Shown here one piece after another: positions 7,975 to 15,942 of a stretch of DNA of 64,000 nt (position 1 is the first letter of the stretch; every line of letters starts with the position of its first letter). The DNA comes from CAIKMD01 sp035605975 (GTDB lineage: Bacteria > Pseudomonadota > Alphaproteobacteria > ATCC43930 > CGMCC-115725): positions 1 through 64,000 of the forward strand of contig DATNGG010000070.1 in the NCBI GenBank assembly GCA_035605975.1, read 5' to 3'. The position numbers and the translations under genes were made by a program. The notes under the pieces are model-generated. The model was not told the origin of the DNA, ran no database searches, and was given only the letters and a program-made list of their open reading frames with translations.

Positions 7975-9159
7975 TCAGACGATCCCCGCGCGGCGTAGCT
8001 CGGCAATCTCGCCCGCACTCAGCCCAACCTCGGACAGAATTGCATCCGTATGCTCGCCGAGCGCCGGCGGCGGCATGGGCGCGGTCTCGCGCTCGCCATC
8101 GATCCGCGCCGAGCGGTGCATGCCGGTGAAGCGGCCGAACCGCGGATGCTCGTAGGGGTAGAACAGGCCCAGATGCTTGACCTCGGGATCGTCCATCGCT
8201 TCGGGGATCGAATGCACCGGCGCGCTCGGCACGTCCTGCGCGGCGAGGCGCTCCATCCAGTCTGACCGCGAGCGCACCGCGAAAATCGGGCGAAGCACCT
8301 CGATCAGCGCCTGAAAATTCTTGATCCGCGCCGGCCGGTCGCTGAAGCGCGGATCGGCGCCGATATCCGGCCGCTCCAGCGCCGCCAGCAGCCCGCGCCA
8401 GAATTTCTCGGTCGAGGACGGATGGAGTGCGATGAGGCCGTCGGCGCAGGCGAAGGTGAACGCCATCGAGATCGCGGCGCGGGTCTGCGGCCCCATGACG
8501 ACGCCGCCCTGGGTATAGGCGGTGAAGGAATCGGGCATGAAATACATGCTCGCCTCGAGCAGCGTGATCTCGACGAGCGCGCCCTTGCCGCTGCGCTCGC
8601 GCTCGAAGAGCGCCCCGAGCACGGCATTAGAAGCCTGCATGCCGGTGATCTGGTCGGAGATGGTCGGGCCGCGCATACGCGGATCCTCGGCCTCGACGAA
8701 CATGCCGAGAATGCCCGAGCGCGCCTGGCCGATCGTGTCATAGGCGGGCTGGTCGCGAAACGGCCCGTCGGCGGAAAATCCGTCGATCGAGCAGTAGATG
8801 AGGCGCGGATTGAGCGCGCGCAGCGCCTCGTAATCGAGCCCGTGGCGACGCATCACGCCGGCGCGGAAATTCTCGACGACGATATCGGCCTGCTTTGCCA
8901 GCCTACGGAACACCGCCTGGCCGCGCGGCGCCGCGAGATCGAGCGCGACGCTGCGCTTGTTGCGATTGAAGGCGGTGAAGTTGGAGCTGTAGCCCTGCGC
9001 GCCGCCGCCCGCACCGAAGACGCGGAACGGATCGCCGGTGCCCGGCCGCTCGATCTTCACCACCTCGGCGCCGAGATCGGCGAGCTGCATGCCCGCATAG
9101 GGGCCGGCGATGAACTGGGCGACTTCGAGAACGCGGACGCCTTTCAAGGGACTTGTCAT
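7975..9159 (-). CDS. CaiB/BaiF family CoA transferase (class III)
   Basis: A 394-aa class III CoA transferase, moving CoA between carboxylic acids through an aspartyl anhydride. The N-terminus GVRVLEVAQFIAGPYAGMQLADLGAEVVKIE is the usual CoA-binding start. The catalytic aspartate is in AYDTIGQARSG. NRNKRSVALDL and VENFRAGV are further family stretches. It is the last gene of a minus-strand group running from the cupin at 12961, 21 bases after the MetE-like gene. It probably activates the organic acid handled by this operon. The actual donor and acceptor cannot be read. A second family member lies at 36221. Confidence 0.88.
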   Translation of the reverse strand: MTSPLKGVRVLEVAQFIAGPYAGMQLADLGAEVVKIERPGTGDPFRVFGAGGGAQGYSSNFTAFNRNKRSVALDLAAPRGQAVFRRLAKQADIVVENFRAGVMRRHGLDYEALRALNPRLIYCSIDGFSADGPFRDQPAYDTIGQARSGILGMFVEAEDPRMRGPTISDQITGMQASNAVLGALFERERSGKGALVEITLLEASMYFMPDSFTAYTQGGVVMGPQTRAAISMAFTFACADGLIALHPSSTEKFWRGLLAALERPDIGADPRFSDRPARIKNFQALIEVLRPIFAVRSRSDWMERLAAQDVPSAPVHSIPEAMDDPEVKHLGLFYPYEHPRFGRFTGMHRSARIDGERETAPMPPPALGEHTDAILSEVGLSAGEIAELRRAGIV

Positions 9160-9180
9160 GACGCGCGGATCACACCCACG

Positions 9181-10311
9181 CTAGCGCCAAATCTCGCTCG
9201 CCGCGGCGACGAGATGGGCGAGCTTGCGCTCTTCGTCCGCCGCGGTGAAACGTTCGACCTCCGCGCTCGAGGCGAAGCCGCATTGCGGGCTGAGGCACAG
9301 CCGATCCATCTCGACGAAGCGCGCGGCCTCGGCGATGCGGCGCTTCAGCTCCTCGACGGGCTCGAGCGCCTTCGCCTTGGTGCTCATCAGGCCGAGCACG
9401 ACCAGCTTTTCCTTCGGCACATGGCGCAGGGGGCGGAAATCGCCCGCGCGCTCGGTATCGTATTCGAGGAAGAAGCCGTCGAAATCGAGTTTTTGGAAAA
9501 GCCGCTCGGCAACCGGATCATAGCCGCCGCTCGCCTGGCCATGGCCGCGATTGCCACGGCAGAGATGGATGCACAAGGTCATGTCGCGCGGCCGGTCGCG
9601 CACCGATGCATTGATGAGATCGACATAGTCGTCGATGAGCTTTTGCGGCTCCTCGCCGCGCCCGCGAACCACATCCTGGTTCTTCGGGTCGCACAGCACG
9701 GCGAGCGGCACCTCGTCGACCTGGAGATATTTGCAGCCGAGCCGCGCCAACTCGGCGATCTCCGCGCGATAGATCGCGGCGATGTCGGCGAAATAGGCCT
9801 TGCGGTCGCCGGCATAGGGCGATTTTTCGAGGCCCTTGTCGCCGGTAAAGAAGTGGTTGACCGTCGGCGAGGGAATCGTCGCCTTCGCCACGCGCTTCGT
9901 CAGCTTCTGGAGCGCCGCGAAATCGTCGGCGGTGATCGGATCGCGCCGCTTGAGCCGCGCGGTCGCATAGTGCACCGGCATGCCGCGCTGCGTTTCGCCC
10001 GAGAACTCGGTGAAAATGAAGGAGCTCGGGATTTTGTCGCCGCTGTAGCCCTCGGTACGCTCGAAGAAGCGATCGCGCCAGTTGTTGCGGCGGAATTCGC
10101 CGTCGGTGATCGCCTGGAGCCCGACCCGTTCTTGCAGCGCGACGACATCGCCAATCGCGTCGTCCTCGATCGCGCGCAGCGCCTCGCGCGCGAGCTTGCC
10201 CTCGGCGTGAGCCTTGCGCGCCTCAAGCAGCGCGTGGGGGCGAATGAGACTGCCGACATGATCGGCCCGGAACGGCGGAACGGCGCGGGCTTTGCGCGAC
10301 TCAGCGGCCAT
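9181..10311 (-). CDS. MetE-like (cobalamin-independent methyltransferase core) protein
   Basis: A 376-aa protein matching only the catalytic C-terminal barrel of cobalamin-independent methionine synthase. It starts with PPFRADHVGSLIRP, has GLQAITDGEFRR, and keeps the zinc-site pattern: His and Cys in CIHLCRGN, a Glu in the following barrel strand and a late Cys in LSPQCGF. Full MetE is about twice as long, so the folate-binding N-terminal barrel is absent. It overlaps the 2-hydroxyacid dehydrogenase gene by 11 bases, so it is co-translated with catabolic genes. It is more likely a methyl transfer or demethylation step on a substrate than methionine synthesis, but that is inference. Confidence 0.8.
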   Translation of the reverse strand: MAAESRKARAVPPFRADHVGSLIRPHALLEARKAHAEGKLAREALRAIEDDAIGDVVALQERVGLQAITDGEFRRNNWRDRFFERTEGYSGDKIPSSFIFTEFSGETQRGMPVHYATARLKRRDPITADDFAALQKLTKRVAKATIPSPTVNHFFTGDKGLEKSPYAGDRKAYFADIAAIYRAEIAELARLGCKYLQVDEVPLAVLCDPKNQDVVRGRGEEPQKLIDDYVDLINASVRDRPRDMTLCIHLCRGNRGHGQASGGYDPVAERLFQKLDFDGFFLEYDTERAGDFRPLRHVPKEKLVVLGLMSTKAKALEPVEELKRRIAEAARFVEMDRLCLSPQCGFASSAEVERFTAADEERKLAHLVAAASEIWR

Positions 10312-11284
10312 GATGGGCTCCTTTCTTCACGACGTTCACCATCTTGTCGAAATCGCCGGCGAAATAACAGGCGAGGTTCTGCTTCACGAAGGGCAGCACC
10401 TGCTCGACGTAATCGGCGTTGAAGGCGCCGATATGCGGCGAGAGGATGACGTTGTCCATCTCCCAGAAGGGATGCTCGGGAGGCAGCGGCTCTTGCACGA
10501 AGACATCGAGCGCCGCGCCGGCGATGCGCCTGGCCCTGAGCGCCTCGATCAGCGCTGCCTCGTCGACGATGCCGCCGCGCGCCAGATTGATGAGGAACGC
10601 CGTCGGCTTCATCGCCGCCAGCACCGTTTTGCCGACGCAGCGGTCGGTTTGCGGCGTGTGCGGCGTCAGGATCACGAAGTGGTCAAGCTCCGCGACCGCG
10701 CGCGCAAGCTCGGCGCGATCATACATGCGGTCGAAGCCTGCCACCGGTCGCTTGGCAGAGGTGATCCCGATGACGGTCATGCCGAGCGCCTTGCAGACCG
10801 GCGCAAGCGCCTCGGCGATGGCGCCGACGCCGAAAATCCCGACCGTCTTGCCCGCCAGCAGATGCGAGCCGTAGCGCTCCCAGTGGTGCGCCCCTTGATT
10901 GCGCAGCATGCGCGGCATTTCCCGCGCCAGCGCGAGCATCGCGAGGATCGTGGCTTCGGTCATCGGCACGCCGTGCATGCCGTGCATATTGGTGACGATC
11001 GCGTCTTGCGGCAGCGTCGGAACCTCGACGATATGATCGACGCCGGTGCCGAGCGCCATCACCCATTTGAGCTTCCTCGCGCGGCCGAGAATGCTCTCGG
11101 CGTCGAGCCCAAGATGAGCGCCGAAGGTCATGAGAATCTCGGCCTCGCCGATCGCCGGCTCGATCGCCTCGAGCCGCGCGGCGAGATCGACGCGAAGGGC
11201 GGGAAATTCTCGGCGAAGGAAGTCACAGCATCGCCCGCGATCTGCCTCGGGCAACATCGGCAGATAGACAAGGAGACGGGTCAT
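10301..11284 (-). CDS. D-isomer-specific 2-hydroxyacid dehydrogenase
   Basis: A 327-aa NAD(P)-dependent dehydrogenase. The Rossmann motif is VGIFGVGAIAE. The catalytic arginine is in LARGGIVDEAAL, the glutamate in VQEPLP and the histidine in LSPHIGAF, the expected R-E-H triad. The ATG at 11282-11284 overlaps the stop of the upstream alcohol dehydrogenase as ATGA, which sets the start and implies coupled translation; a longer in-frame reading would overlap that gene deeply. It reduces 2-oxo acids or oxidises 2-hydroxy acids. The substrate is unknown but should belong to the same pathway as its operon partners. Confidence 0.88.
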   Translation of the reverse strand: MTRLLVYLPMLPEADRGRCCDFLRREFPALRVDLAARLEAIEPAIGEAEILMTFGAHLGLDAESILGRARKLKWVMALGTGVDHIVEVPTLPQDAIVTNMHGMHGVPMTEATILAMLALAREMPRMLRNQGAHHWERYGSHLLAGKTVGIFGVGAIAEALAPVCKALGMTVIGITSAKRPVAGFDRMYDRAELARAVAELDHFVILTPHTPQTDRCVGKTVLAAMKPTAFLINLARGGIVDEAALIEALRARRIAGAALDVFVQEPLPPEHPFWEMDNVILSPHIGAFNADYVEQVLPFVKQNLACYFAGDFDKMVNVVKKGAHHGR

Positions 11285-12399
11285 CCCATGACGGTCCGCA
11301 GCATGTCCTTGAATTCGGCGGCGCTCGGGCGATAGGGGCTGCGCCCGAGAAAATGGCTCTTGGCGCAATCTGCCGCCATATCGTCGAAATCCGGGTCGCG
11401 ATAGCCGAGCGCGCGCAGCGTGGCCGGGATGCCGAGGCGCCCATTGAGCGCCTCAACGACATCGGCGGCGCTCTCGCCGGTCTTCGCACCGAGCGCCTCT
11501 GCCAACGCGTCCATCTTCTCGGGCACATGCGTCGCGAGCAGCCGCATCACCGTCGGCATGGCGATGGTCACCATCATGCCGTGATGAAGCCCCTGGTCGC
11601 CGGTTGCGTTGGCGATCGCGTGGATCGGTCCGAGGCCCATCTGGATCGCCATCCCGCCTTCGAGCGCCCCGACCATCAAGCCTTTGCGCGCCTCGCGGTC
11701 ATTGCCGTCCGCGACCGCGCGCTCGATGAAGCGCACGACATGGCGCACGCCATCGAGCGCCAGCACCTTGCCCGGCGGGTTGTCGCTGGTGGTGAGAAAC
11801 CCCTCGACGCAGTGCGAGAGCGCATCCATGCCGGTGCCCGCGGTAAGGCGTGGCGGCAGGCTCGCCGTCAGATCTGGATCGCAGATCGCGACCCGCGGCA
11901 CGATGTAATGGCTGTTGAGCCCGTTCGAGCGGCTCTTGGCGTCGGGATGGATGCCTGCGCCGCGCGAGGCTTCGCTTCCCGTTCCTGCCGTGGTCGGAAT
12001 GGCGATGAGCGGCGCGACGGCATGCGTGATGCTGTCGGGCTTGCCCATATAGTTGGTGATCGGGCCGGGATGGCCGGCGACGACCGCGACCGCCTTCGCC
12101 GTGTCGATCACCGACCCGCCGCCCAGCGCGACGACGCCGTCGCAGCCTTCGCGGCGATAGAGGTCGATGGCGCGGTTGACTCCTTCGACGGTCGGATTCT
12201 CGGGCACCTCGTCGAAGACGACGACGTCGTTGCGCCCCGTCACCGCGTCATGCACCCGCGCCAGCACGCCGCAGGCAACAAGGCCGCGATCCGTCAGCAG
12301 CAGAGGCCGCGTGATACCGAGCGCCGTGAGCTCGGCGGGCAATGCTCGAATCGCCCCGAAATCCAAATGCACGCGCGGAAATTGCATGAGGAGTGTCAT
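11281..12399 (-). CDS. Iron-containing alcohol dehydrogenase / maleylacetate reductase-like
   Basis: A 372-aa group III alcohol dehydrogenase. The nucleotide site is GGGSVIDTAKAVA. The metal ligands lie in GMDALSHCVEG and GLHHGMM, and GTGSEAS is the usual substrate-loop motif. The ATG at 12397-12399 follows CGGAGATGGTTCC. It ends in an ATGA overlap with the hydroxyacid dehydrogenase. Family members include maleylacetate reductase and 4-hydroxybutyrate dehydrogenase; either would fit an aromatic catabolic operon. Confidence 0.88.
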   Translation of the reverse strand: MTLLMQFPRVHLDFGAIRALPAELTALGITRPLLLTDRGLVACGVLARVHDAVTGRNDVVVFDEVPENPTVEGVNRAIDLYRREGCDGVVALGGGSVIDTAKAVAVVAGHPGPITNYMGKPDSITHAVAPLIAIPTTAGTGSEASRGAGIHPDAKSRSNGLNSHYIVPRVAICDPDLTASLPPRLTAGTGMDALSHCVEGFLTTSDNPPGKVLALDGVRHVVRFIERAVADGNDREARKGLMVGALEGGMAIQMGLGPIHAIANATGDQGLHHGMMVTIAMPTVMRLLATHVPEKMDALAEALGAKTGESAADVVEALNGRLGIPATLRALGYRDPDFDDMAADCAKSHFLGRSPYRPSAAEFKDMLRTVMG

Positions 12400-12427
12400 G
12401 GAACCATCTCCGACCGCGCCGCGTCCG

Positions 12428-12961
12428 TTACGCCGGCTTCGCGTCGATGAGCACGAAGGCGACGCGCGCCGGCTTGTCCGAACGGTTGCTCCAGGCATGG
12501 CTGGTGCCGCGCTGGATGAGGACATCGCCTGCCTTCATCAGCTTCTCGCCTTCATCCATCAGCGCGTAGATCTCGCCCTCGAGCACGATCGCATAATCGA
12601 CGCTGTTGGTCTTATGGAAGCCGGCGTGCCGCGCATTGCTGGCATCGCGCGTATAGCCTTGGCGCTCCGCATCCGCGGACCAGTCCTTGGCGCGCAGCGC
12701 GGCAAAGCGCTCCTTGTCGGGCGGATATTCGACGACACGCAGGACGCTGCCCTGTTGCGGCGGCGGCAGGCGGAAGGGATGATCGGTCGGATCGGCGTTG
12801 CCGGAATTGTCGGCCGGCGTCGCGCTGGTTTCCCACAGATCGACCGCCGAAGTGCCCGCCGAGCTGCGCCCGCTCGGCATTTTCGGCGTATCGTCGATGA
12901 TGAAGATCGAGCGGCCCCTCGCGTCATGGCCGGTGACGATCCGCCTGATCTGCAGCGCCAT
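12428..12961 (-). CDS. Cupin domain protein, first gene of operon
   Basis: A 177-aa cytosolic protein. The conserved core lies near the C-terminus: a glycine-bounded VLEGEIYALMDEGEK strand and AGDVLIQRGTSHAW, with a late metal-site histidine. The ATG follows CGGAGGAACC. It is the first gene of a five-gene minus-strand group (cupin, alcohol dehydrogenase, hydroxyacid dehydrogenase, MetE-like, CoA transferase), 28 bases before the next gene. Similar small cupins are annotated without function. The divergent intergenic region carries a dyad (13011-13034) that could control it. Confidence 0.8.
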   Translation of the reverse strand: MALQIRRIVTGHDARGRSIFIIDDTPKMPSGRSSAGTSAVDLWETSATPADNSGNADPTDHPFRLPPPQQGSVLRVVEYPPDKERFAALRAKDWSADAERQGYTRDASNARHAGFHKTNSVDYAIVLEGEIYALMDEGEKLMKAGDVLIQRGTSHAWSNRSDKPARVAFVLIDAKPA

Positions 12962-13010
12962 GGGTTCCTCCGAACGAAGCGTCGCGCGCTTTCCCTCGCG
13001 GGGCAGAGTG

Positions 13011-13034
13011 CTTGACCGAGCGTGGTCAGTCAAG
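13011..13034. promoter_or_regulatory. Nested dyad, candidate TetR/GntR-type operator
   Basis: Two nested inverted repeats share one centre region: TGACC-N6-GGTCA at 13013-13028, and CTTGAC-N12-GTCAAG at 13011-13034. It lies about 50 bases upstream of the cupin-led minus-strand operon and also upstream of the ATPase gene on the plus strand. The form resembles operators of TetR-family repressors. No regulator gene adjoins it. Confidence 0.4.
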
Positions 13035-13062
13035 CAATCTGCCCAAGCGTCGTTCGCGGAAT

Positions 13063-13080
13063 CCCGCATCGCCATGCGGG
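13063..13080. other. Perfect 7-bp hairpin in divergent intergenic region
   Basis: CCCGCAT, loop CGCC, ATGCGGG. It has no T-run on either side, so it is not a standard terminator. It sits between the operator-like dyad and the small reading frame at 13112 and could be a leader structure for the ATPase transcript. Confidence 0.35.
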
Positions 13081-13111
13081 TTCGCGGGAGCGCAACAGGG
13101 AGGGAGCGCGG

Positions 13112-13228
13112 ATGTTGGACCGGCTTGTCGAGCGCCGACGCAGCGGTGCTGCGCGCGGCGGAAGCCGCAGCCGCATGCTCTCTGTCCCGGATGCAGTGCC
13201 GCTCTTCGATCATCCGCGCCGCCGATGA
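13112..13228 (+). CDS. Possible 38-aa leader peptide coupled to ATPase gene
   Basis: A short frame starting MLDRLVERRRSGAA and ending FDHPRRR. Its ATG has the best ribosome site in the region (GGGAGGGAGCGCGG). Its TGA overlaps the ATPase ATG as ATGA, while the ATPase ATG itself has no ribosome site. Coupled translation would explain how the ATPase is made. The opening resembles the basic C-terminal tail of SsuC-type permeases, so it could be the remnant of a lost permease gene. This is speculative. Confidence 0.3.
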   Translation: MLDRLVERRRSGAARGGSRSRMLSVPDAVPLFDHPRRR

Positions 13229-13983
13229 CCGAAGCAGCGTTGCGCGCGCGCGGCTTGAGCATGGCCTTCGGCAGCCATCTCGTCCTCGACCGCATCGATC
13301 TCGATGTCGCCGATGGCGAGTTCCTGTCGATCGTCGGCCCGTCCGGCTGCGGCAAGACGACGTTGCTGCGCCTCCTCGCCGGCCTCGTGCAGCCGACCGG
13401 GGGCGAGATTCTCGCCGCGGGCAAGCCGATCCTTGGCCCCTCGCGCGAGCGCGCCATCGTCTTCCAGGACTATAGCCGCTCGCTTCTGCCGTGGCGCAGT
13501 GTCTGGAGCAATGTAGCGCTCGCCTTCGAATCGCAAGGCATTGCGCGCGCCGAGCGACGCGAGCGCGCCGGCGCGCTGCTCGAGCGCATGGGGCTGAGCG
13601 CGGTCGGCGAATATTTCCCGGGACAATTATCGGGCGGCATGCAGCAGCGCGTGCAAATCGCGCGCTGCCTCGCCCAGCAGCCGCGAATCATGCTGATGGA
13701 CGAACCCTTCGGCGCGCTCGACGCGCTGACGCGGCAGACGCTGCAAGACGAGATCGCGCGGCTCGCAGCCGAGCGCCGCGTCACCGTGGTGTTCATTACC
13801 CATGATCTCGAAGAAGCGATCTATCTCGGCGACCGCGTCGTCGCTCTCGCCCCCAATCCGGGCCGCGTCGCCGAAACCATCGCGGTCGGACTGGCGCGGC
13901 CGCGGCATCAACTGACGACGCGCGAGGACCCGGGCTTCCTCGCGCATCGCCATCGCCTGTTCAATCTGCTCGTCGAGCATTGA
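13225..13983 (+). CDS. NitT/TauT-type ABC transporter ATP-binding protein (orphan)
   Basis: A 252-aa SsuB/TauB/NrtD-like ATPase. Walker A is GPSGCGKTT, the Q-loop FQDYSRSLLPW, the signature LSGGMQQR and Walker B ILMDEPFG, followed by the D-loop ALDALTRQ and H-loop FITHDLEEA. All parts needed for ATP hydrolysis are present. No permease or binding protein gene adjoins it: the cupin operon is divergent and the hydratase/lyase gene is convergent. The nearest matching permeases are at 44948-46470, and a suitable receptor could be any of the orphan binding proteins here. The ATG has no ribosome site and overlaps a short upstream frame. Confidence 0.9.
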   Translation: MTEAALRARGLSMAFGSHLVLDRIDLDVADGEFLSIVGPSGCGKTTLLRLLAGLVQPTGGEILAAGKPILGPSRERAIVFQDYSRSLLPWRSVWSNVALAFESQGIARAERRERAGALLERMGLSAVGEYFPGQLSGGMQQRVQIARCLAQQPRIMLMDEPFGALDALTRQTLQDEIARLAAERRVTVVFITHDLEEAIYLGDRVVALAPNPGRVAETIAVGLARPRHQLTTREDPGFLAHRHRLFNLLVEH

Positions 13984-14007
13984 AGTGCAAGAGACGAGCG
14001 TGCACCG

Positions 14008-14838
14008 CTATTTCTCGCGCTTGTACTCGCCGAGGCCGGGGCGGTAGGTCTTCGCGTCGAGGAACTGCGTCATGCCCTTGGCGCGGCCCTTCTCGGGATC
14101 GACGATCAGGAGCTGGTCATTCTTTGCCATCAGATATTCGGCGGATTCATCCCAGTTCATGTCGCCGACATATTTGAACGCGACCTTCGCCTGGCGCACC
14201 GCCGTCGGGTTCTTCTTCAAGAGCATTTGCGCGACCTCGCGCGTGCGCTCCTTGAGCTTCGCCCGCGGCACCGCCTCGGTGACGACGCCCAATTGCTCCG
14301 CGCGCTTTCCATCGAAGGTCTCGCCGCTCATGATGTAATAGAGCGCCTTGCGGTAGTTCATCACGACCGACAGCACCTTCGCGACATTGCCGCCTGGGAT
14401 GATGCCCCAGTTCACCTCCGAGATGCCGAACACCGCCTCTTCGGCCGCGATTGCCATGTCGCAGGCGATCATCGGCGTGAACGCACCGCCGAAGCACCAG
14501 CCATTCACCATGGCAATGGTCGGCTTGAAATAGGTGAGCAGCCGACGCCAATGCCAGGTCGCCGCGGTGCGATAGATGCGCAGCCGCTCGACCTGGGGGG
14601 CGTCGTCGGTTGCGCGGAAATATTCCTTCAAATCCATCCCGGCCGAGAACGCATCGCCCGAGCCGGTGAGCACGAGCACGCCGCAGCGCTCGTCGCTCTC
14701 GAGCGCATCGACGGTCTCGAGCATCTCCGCATTGAGCGCCGGGCTCATGGCGTTGCGCTTCTCCGGTCGATTGAGCGAGACCCAGGCGATCCCGTTTTCG
14801 AACTCGACCAGCACGTTCTTGCCCCAGGGCTCCGGCAT
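14008..14838 (-). CDS. p-Hydroxycinnamoyl-CoA hydratase/lyase (HCHL-like), copy 1
   Basis: A 276-aa crotonase-fold enzyme very like Pseudomonas HCHL, which hydrates feruloyl- or coumaroyl-CoA and cleaves it to an aromatic aldehyde and acetyl-CoA. Seen here are the oxyanion loop NGWCFGGAF (112-120), the catalytic glutamate in SEVNWGI (E141, equivalent to E143 in the Pseudomonas enzyme), the phenol-binding tyrosines in MDLKEYF (Y73, equivalent to Y75) and EYLMAK (Y235), and the family C-terminus FLDAKTYRPGLG. The start follows AGAGGAGTGTC. It lies 30 bases downstream of two acyl-CoA dehydrogenase genes, not of a CoA ligase. A second copy is at 29972. Confidence 0.88.
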   Translation of the reverse strand: MPEPWGKNVLVEFENGIAWVSLNRPEKRNAMSPALNAEMLETVDALESDERCGVLVLTGSGDAFSAGMDLKEYFRATDDAPQVERLRIYRTAATWHWRRLLTYFKPTIAMVNGWCFGGAFTPMIACDMAIAAEEAVFGISEVNWGIIPGGNVAKVLSVVMNYRKALYYIMSGETFDGKRAEQLGVVTEAVPRAKLKERTREVAQMLLKKNPTAVRQAKVAFKYVGDMNWDESAEYLMAKNDQLLIVDPEKGRAKGMTQFLDAKTYRPGLGEYKREK

Positions 14839-14868
14839 GACACTCCTCTTGGTGATGACGACGGTGAT

Positions 14869-15942
14869 TCAGATGGCGCGGATACGCTCGCGCTCGGCAT
14901 AAAGCAGCTTGCGGCAGGAGGCGGCATCGCCTCCGGCGACGGCGAGGGCCATGGCGCGGCGGAAGAACAGGCTCATATCGTGCTCTTCGGTGTAGCCCAT
15001 CGCGCCGTGCAGCTGCACGCATTCCTTGACCGTCTGCATCGCCGATTGCGCCGCATAGGCTTTGAGCCCGAGAGCCGCCACGCGCCGGCGCTCGGGTCCG
15101 GCCTTGCATGCCTCGTAAAGCAGCGCGCGGGTTGCCTTGATGACGACGTAGAGCGAAGCGGCGCGATGCTGCAAGGCCTGGAAGCTGCCGATCGGCACGC
15201 CGAATTGCCGCCTGTCTTTGAGATAAGTGACGGTCATCTGCAACGCCTCGTCCATCAGGCCGAGCAGCAGCGCGCTATAGCCGATGCGCATCAGGTCTTG
15301 CGCTTCGGCGAAGGCGGCAGCGGCGTCGGGCCCGTCCAACAGCACGGTCAGCGCCGACGCGCCGACCTCGTCGAGGCAGAGCCGCGTGATCGAGCCGCCA
15401 TCGACCGTCTCCTCGCTTTCGAGGCTCACGCCTTTGGCATTGCGGGCAAGCGCGCAAATCGCGGGCCGCCCGCGCCGTTCGATCAAGAGGAGGAACACAT
15501 CGCCGAGATGGCCGTCGCAGATATAGCCCGTCCGGGCGCTCAGCGCGGTATCGGCCATGAGCGGCGCGCCGCCCTCGCCTTCGACCGGCACGCAGAGCGT
15601 CTTGCCGGCGATCGCCGCCGCGAGCAAATCCGCCGCGGGCTCTTCGCAGCGCGCCAGCAGCCGCGTGCCACCCAAAGCCTGGACCAGCGGCTCGGGCAGC
15701 AGCCGCTTGCCGGCATGCTCCAAGAGCAGCGCGATCTCGCCAAGTGCAAGCCCAGTGCCGCCCTGCGCCTCGGGCACGGCGGCGCCGATCCAGCCCTGCG
15801 CGGCAAGCCGCGCCCAGAGCGCGCGATCGAAGGTCAGCGCGGCCCCTTGCAGCTTCCGCACGCGCTTGAGGCCGCCGGCATCGTCGAGCAGCCCGCCGAT
15901 GCTGTCGACGATGTGGCGATCGGAATCCCTGAGGCTAGGCAT
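14869..15942 (-). CDS. Acyl-CoA dehydrogenase, small-subunit type
   Basis: A 357-aa FAD-dependent acyl-CoA dehydrogenase-fold protein. RRQFGVPIGSFQALQHR is the conserved FAD/dimer segment and QLHGAMGYTEEHDMSLFFRR the C-terminal helix motif. I see neither the usual catalytic glutamate near the C-terminus nor the alternative one before the conserved arginine. That suggests the non-catalytic half of a heteromeric enzyme, as in PimC/PimD- or ChsE-type pairs. Its ATG lies inside the end of the upstream dehydrogenase gene (8-base overlap), which fits a complex made from both. The substrate is unknown. Confidence 0.85.
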   Translation of the reverse strand: MPSLRDSDRHIVDSIGGLLDDAGGLKRVRKLQGAALTFDRALWARLAAQGWIGAAVPEAQGGTGLALGEIALLLEHAGKRLLPEPLVQALGGTRLLARCEEPAADLLAAAIAGKTLCVPVEGEGGAPLMADTALSARTGYICDGHLGDVFLLLIERRGRPAICALARNAKGVSLESEETVDGGSITRLCLDEVGASALTVLLDGPDAAAAFAEAQDLMRIGYSALLLGLMDEALQMTVTYLKDRRQFGVPIGSFQALQHRAASLYVVIKATRALLYEACKAGPERRRVAALGLKAYAAQSAMQTVKECVQLHGAMGYTEEHDMSLFFRRAMALAVAGGDAASCRKLLYAERERIRAI

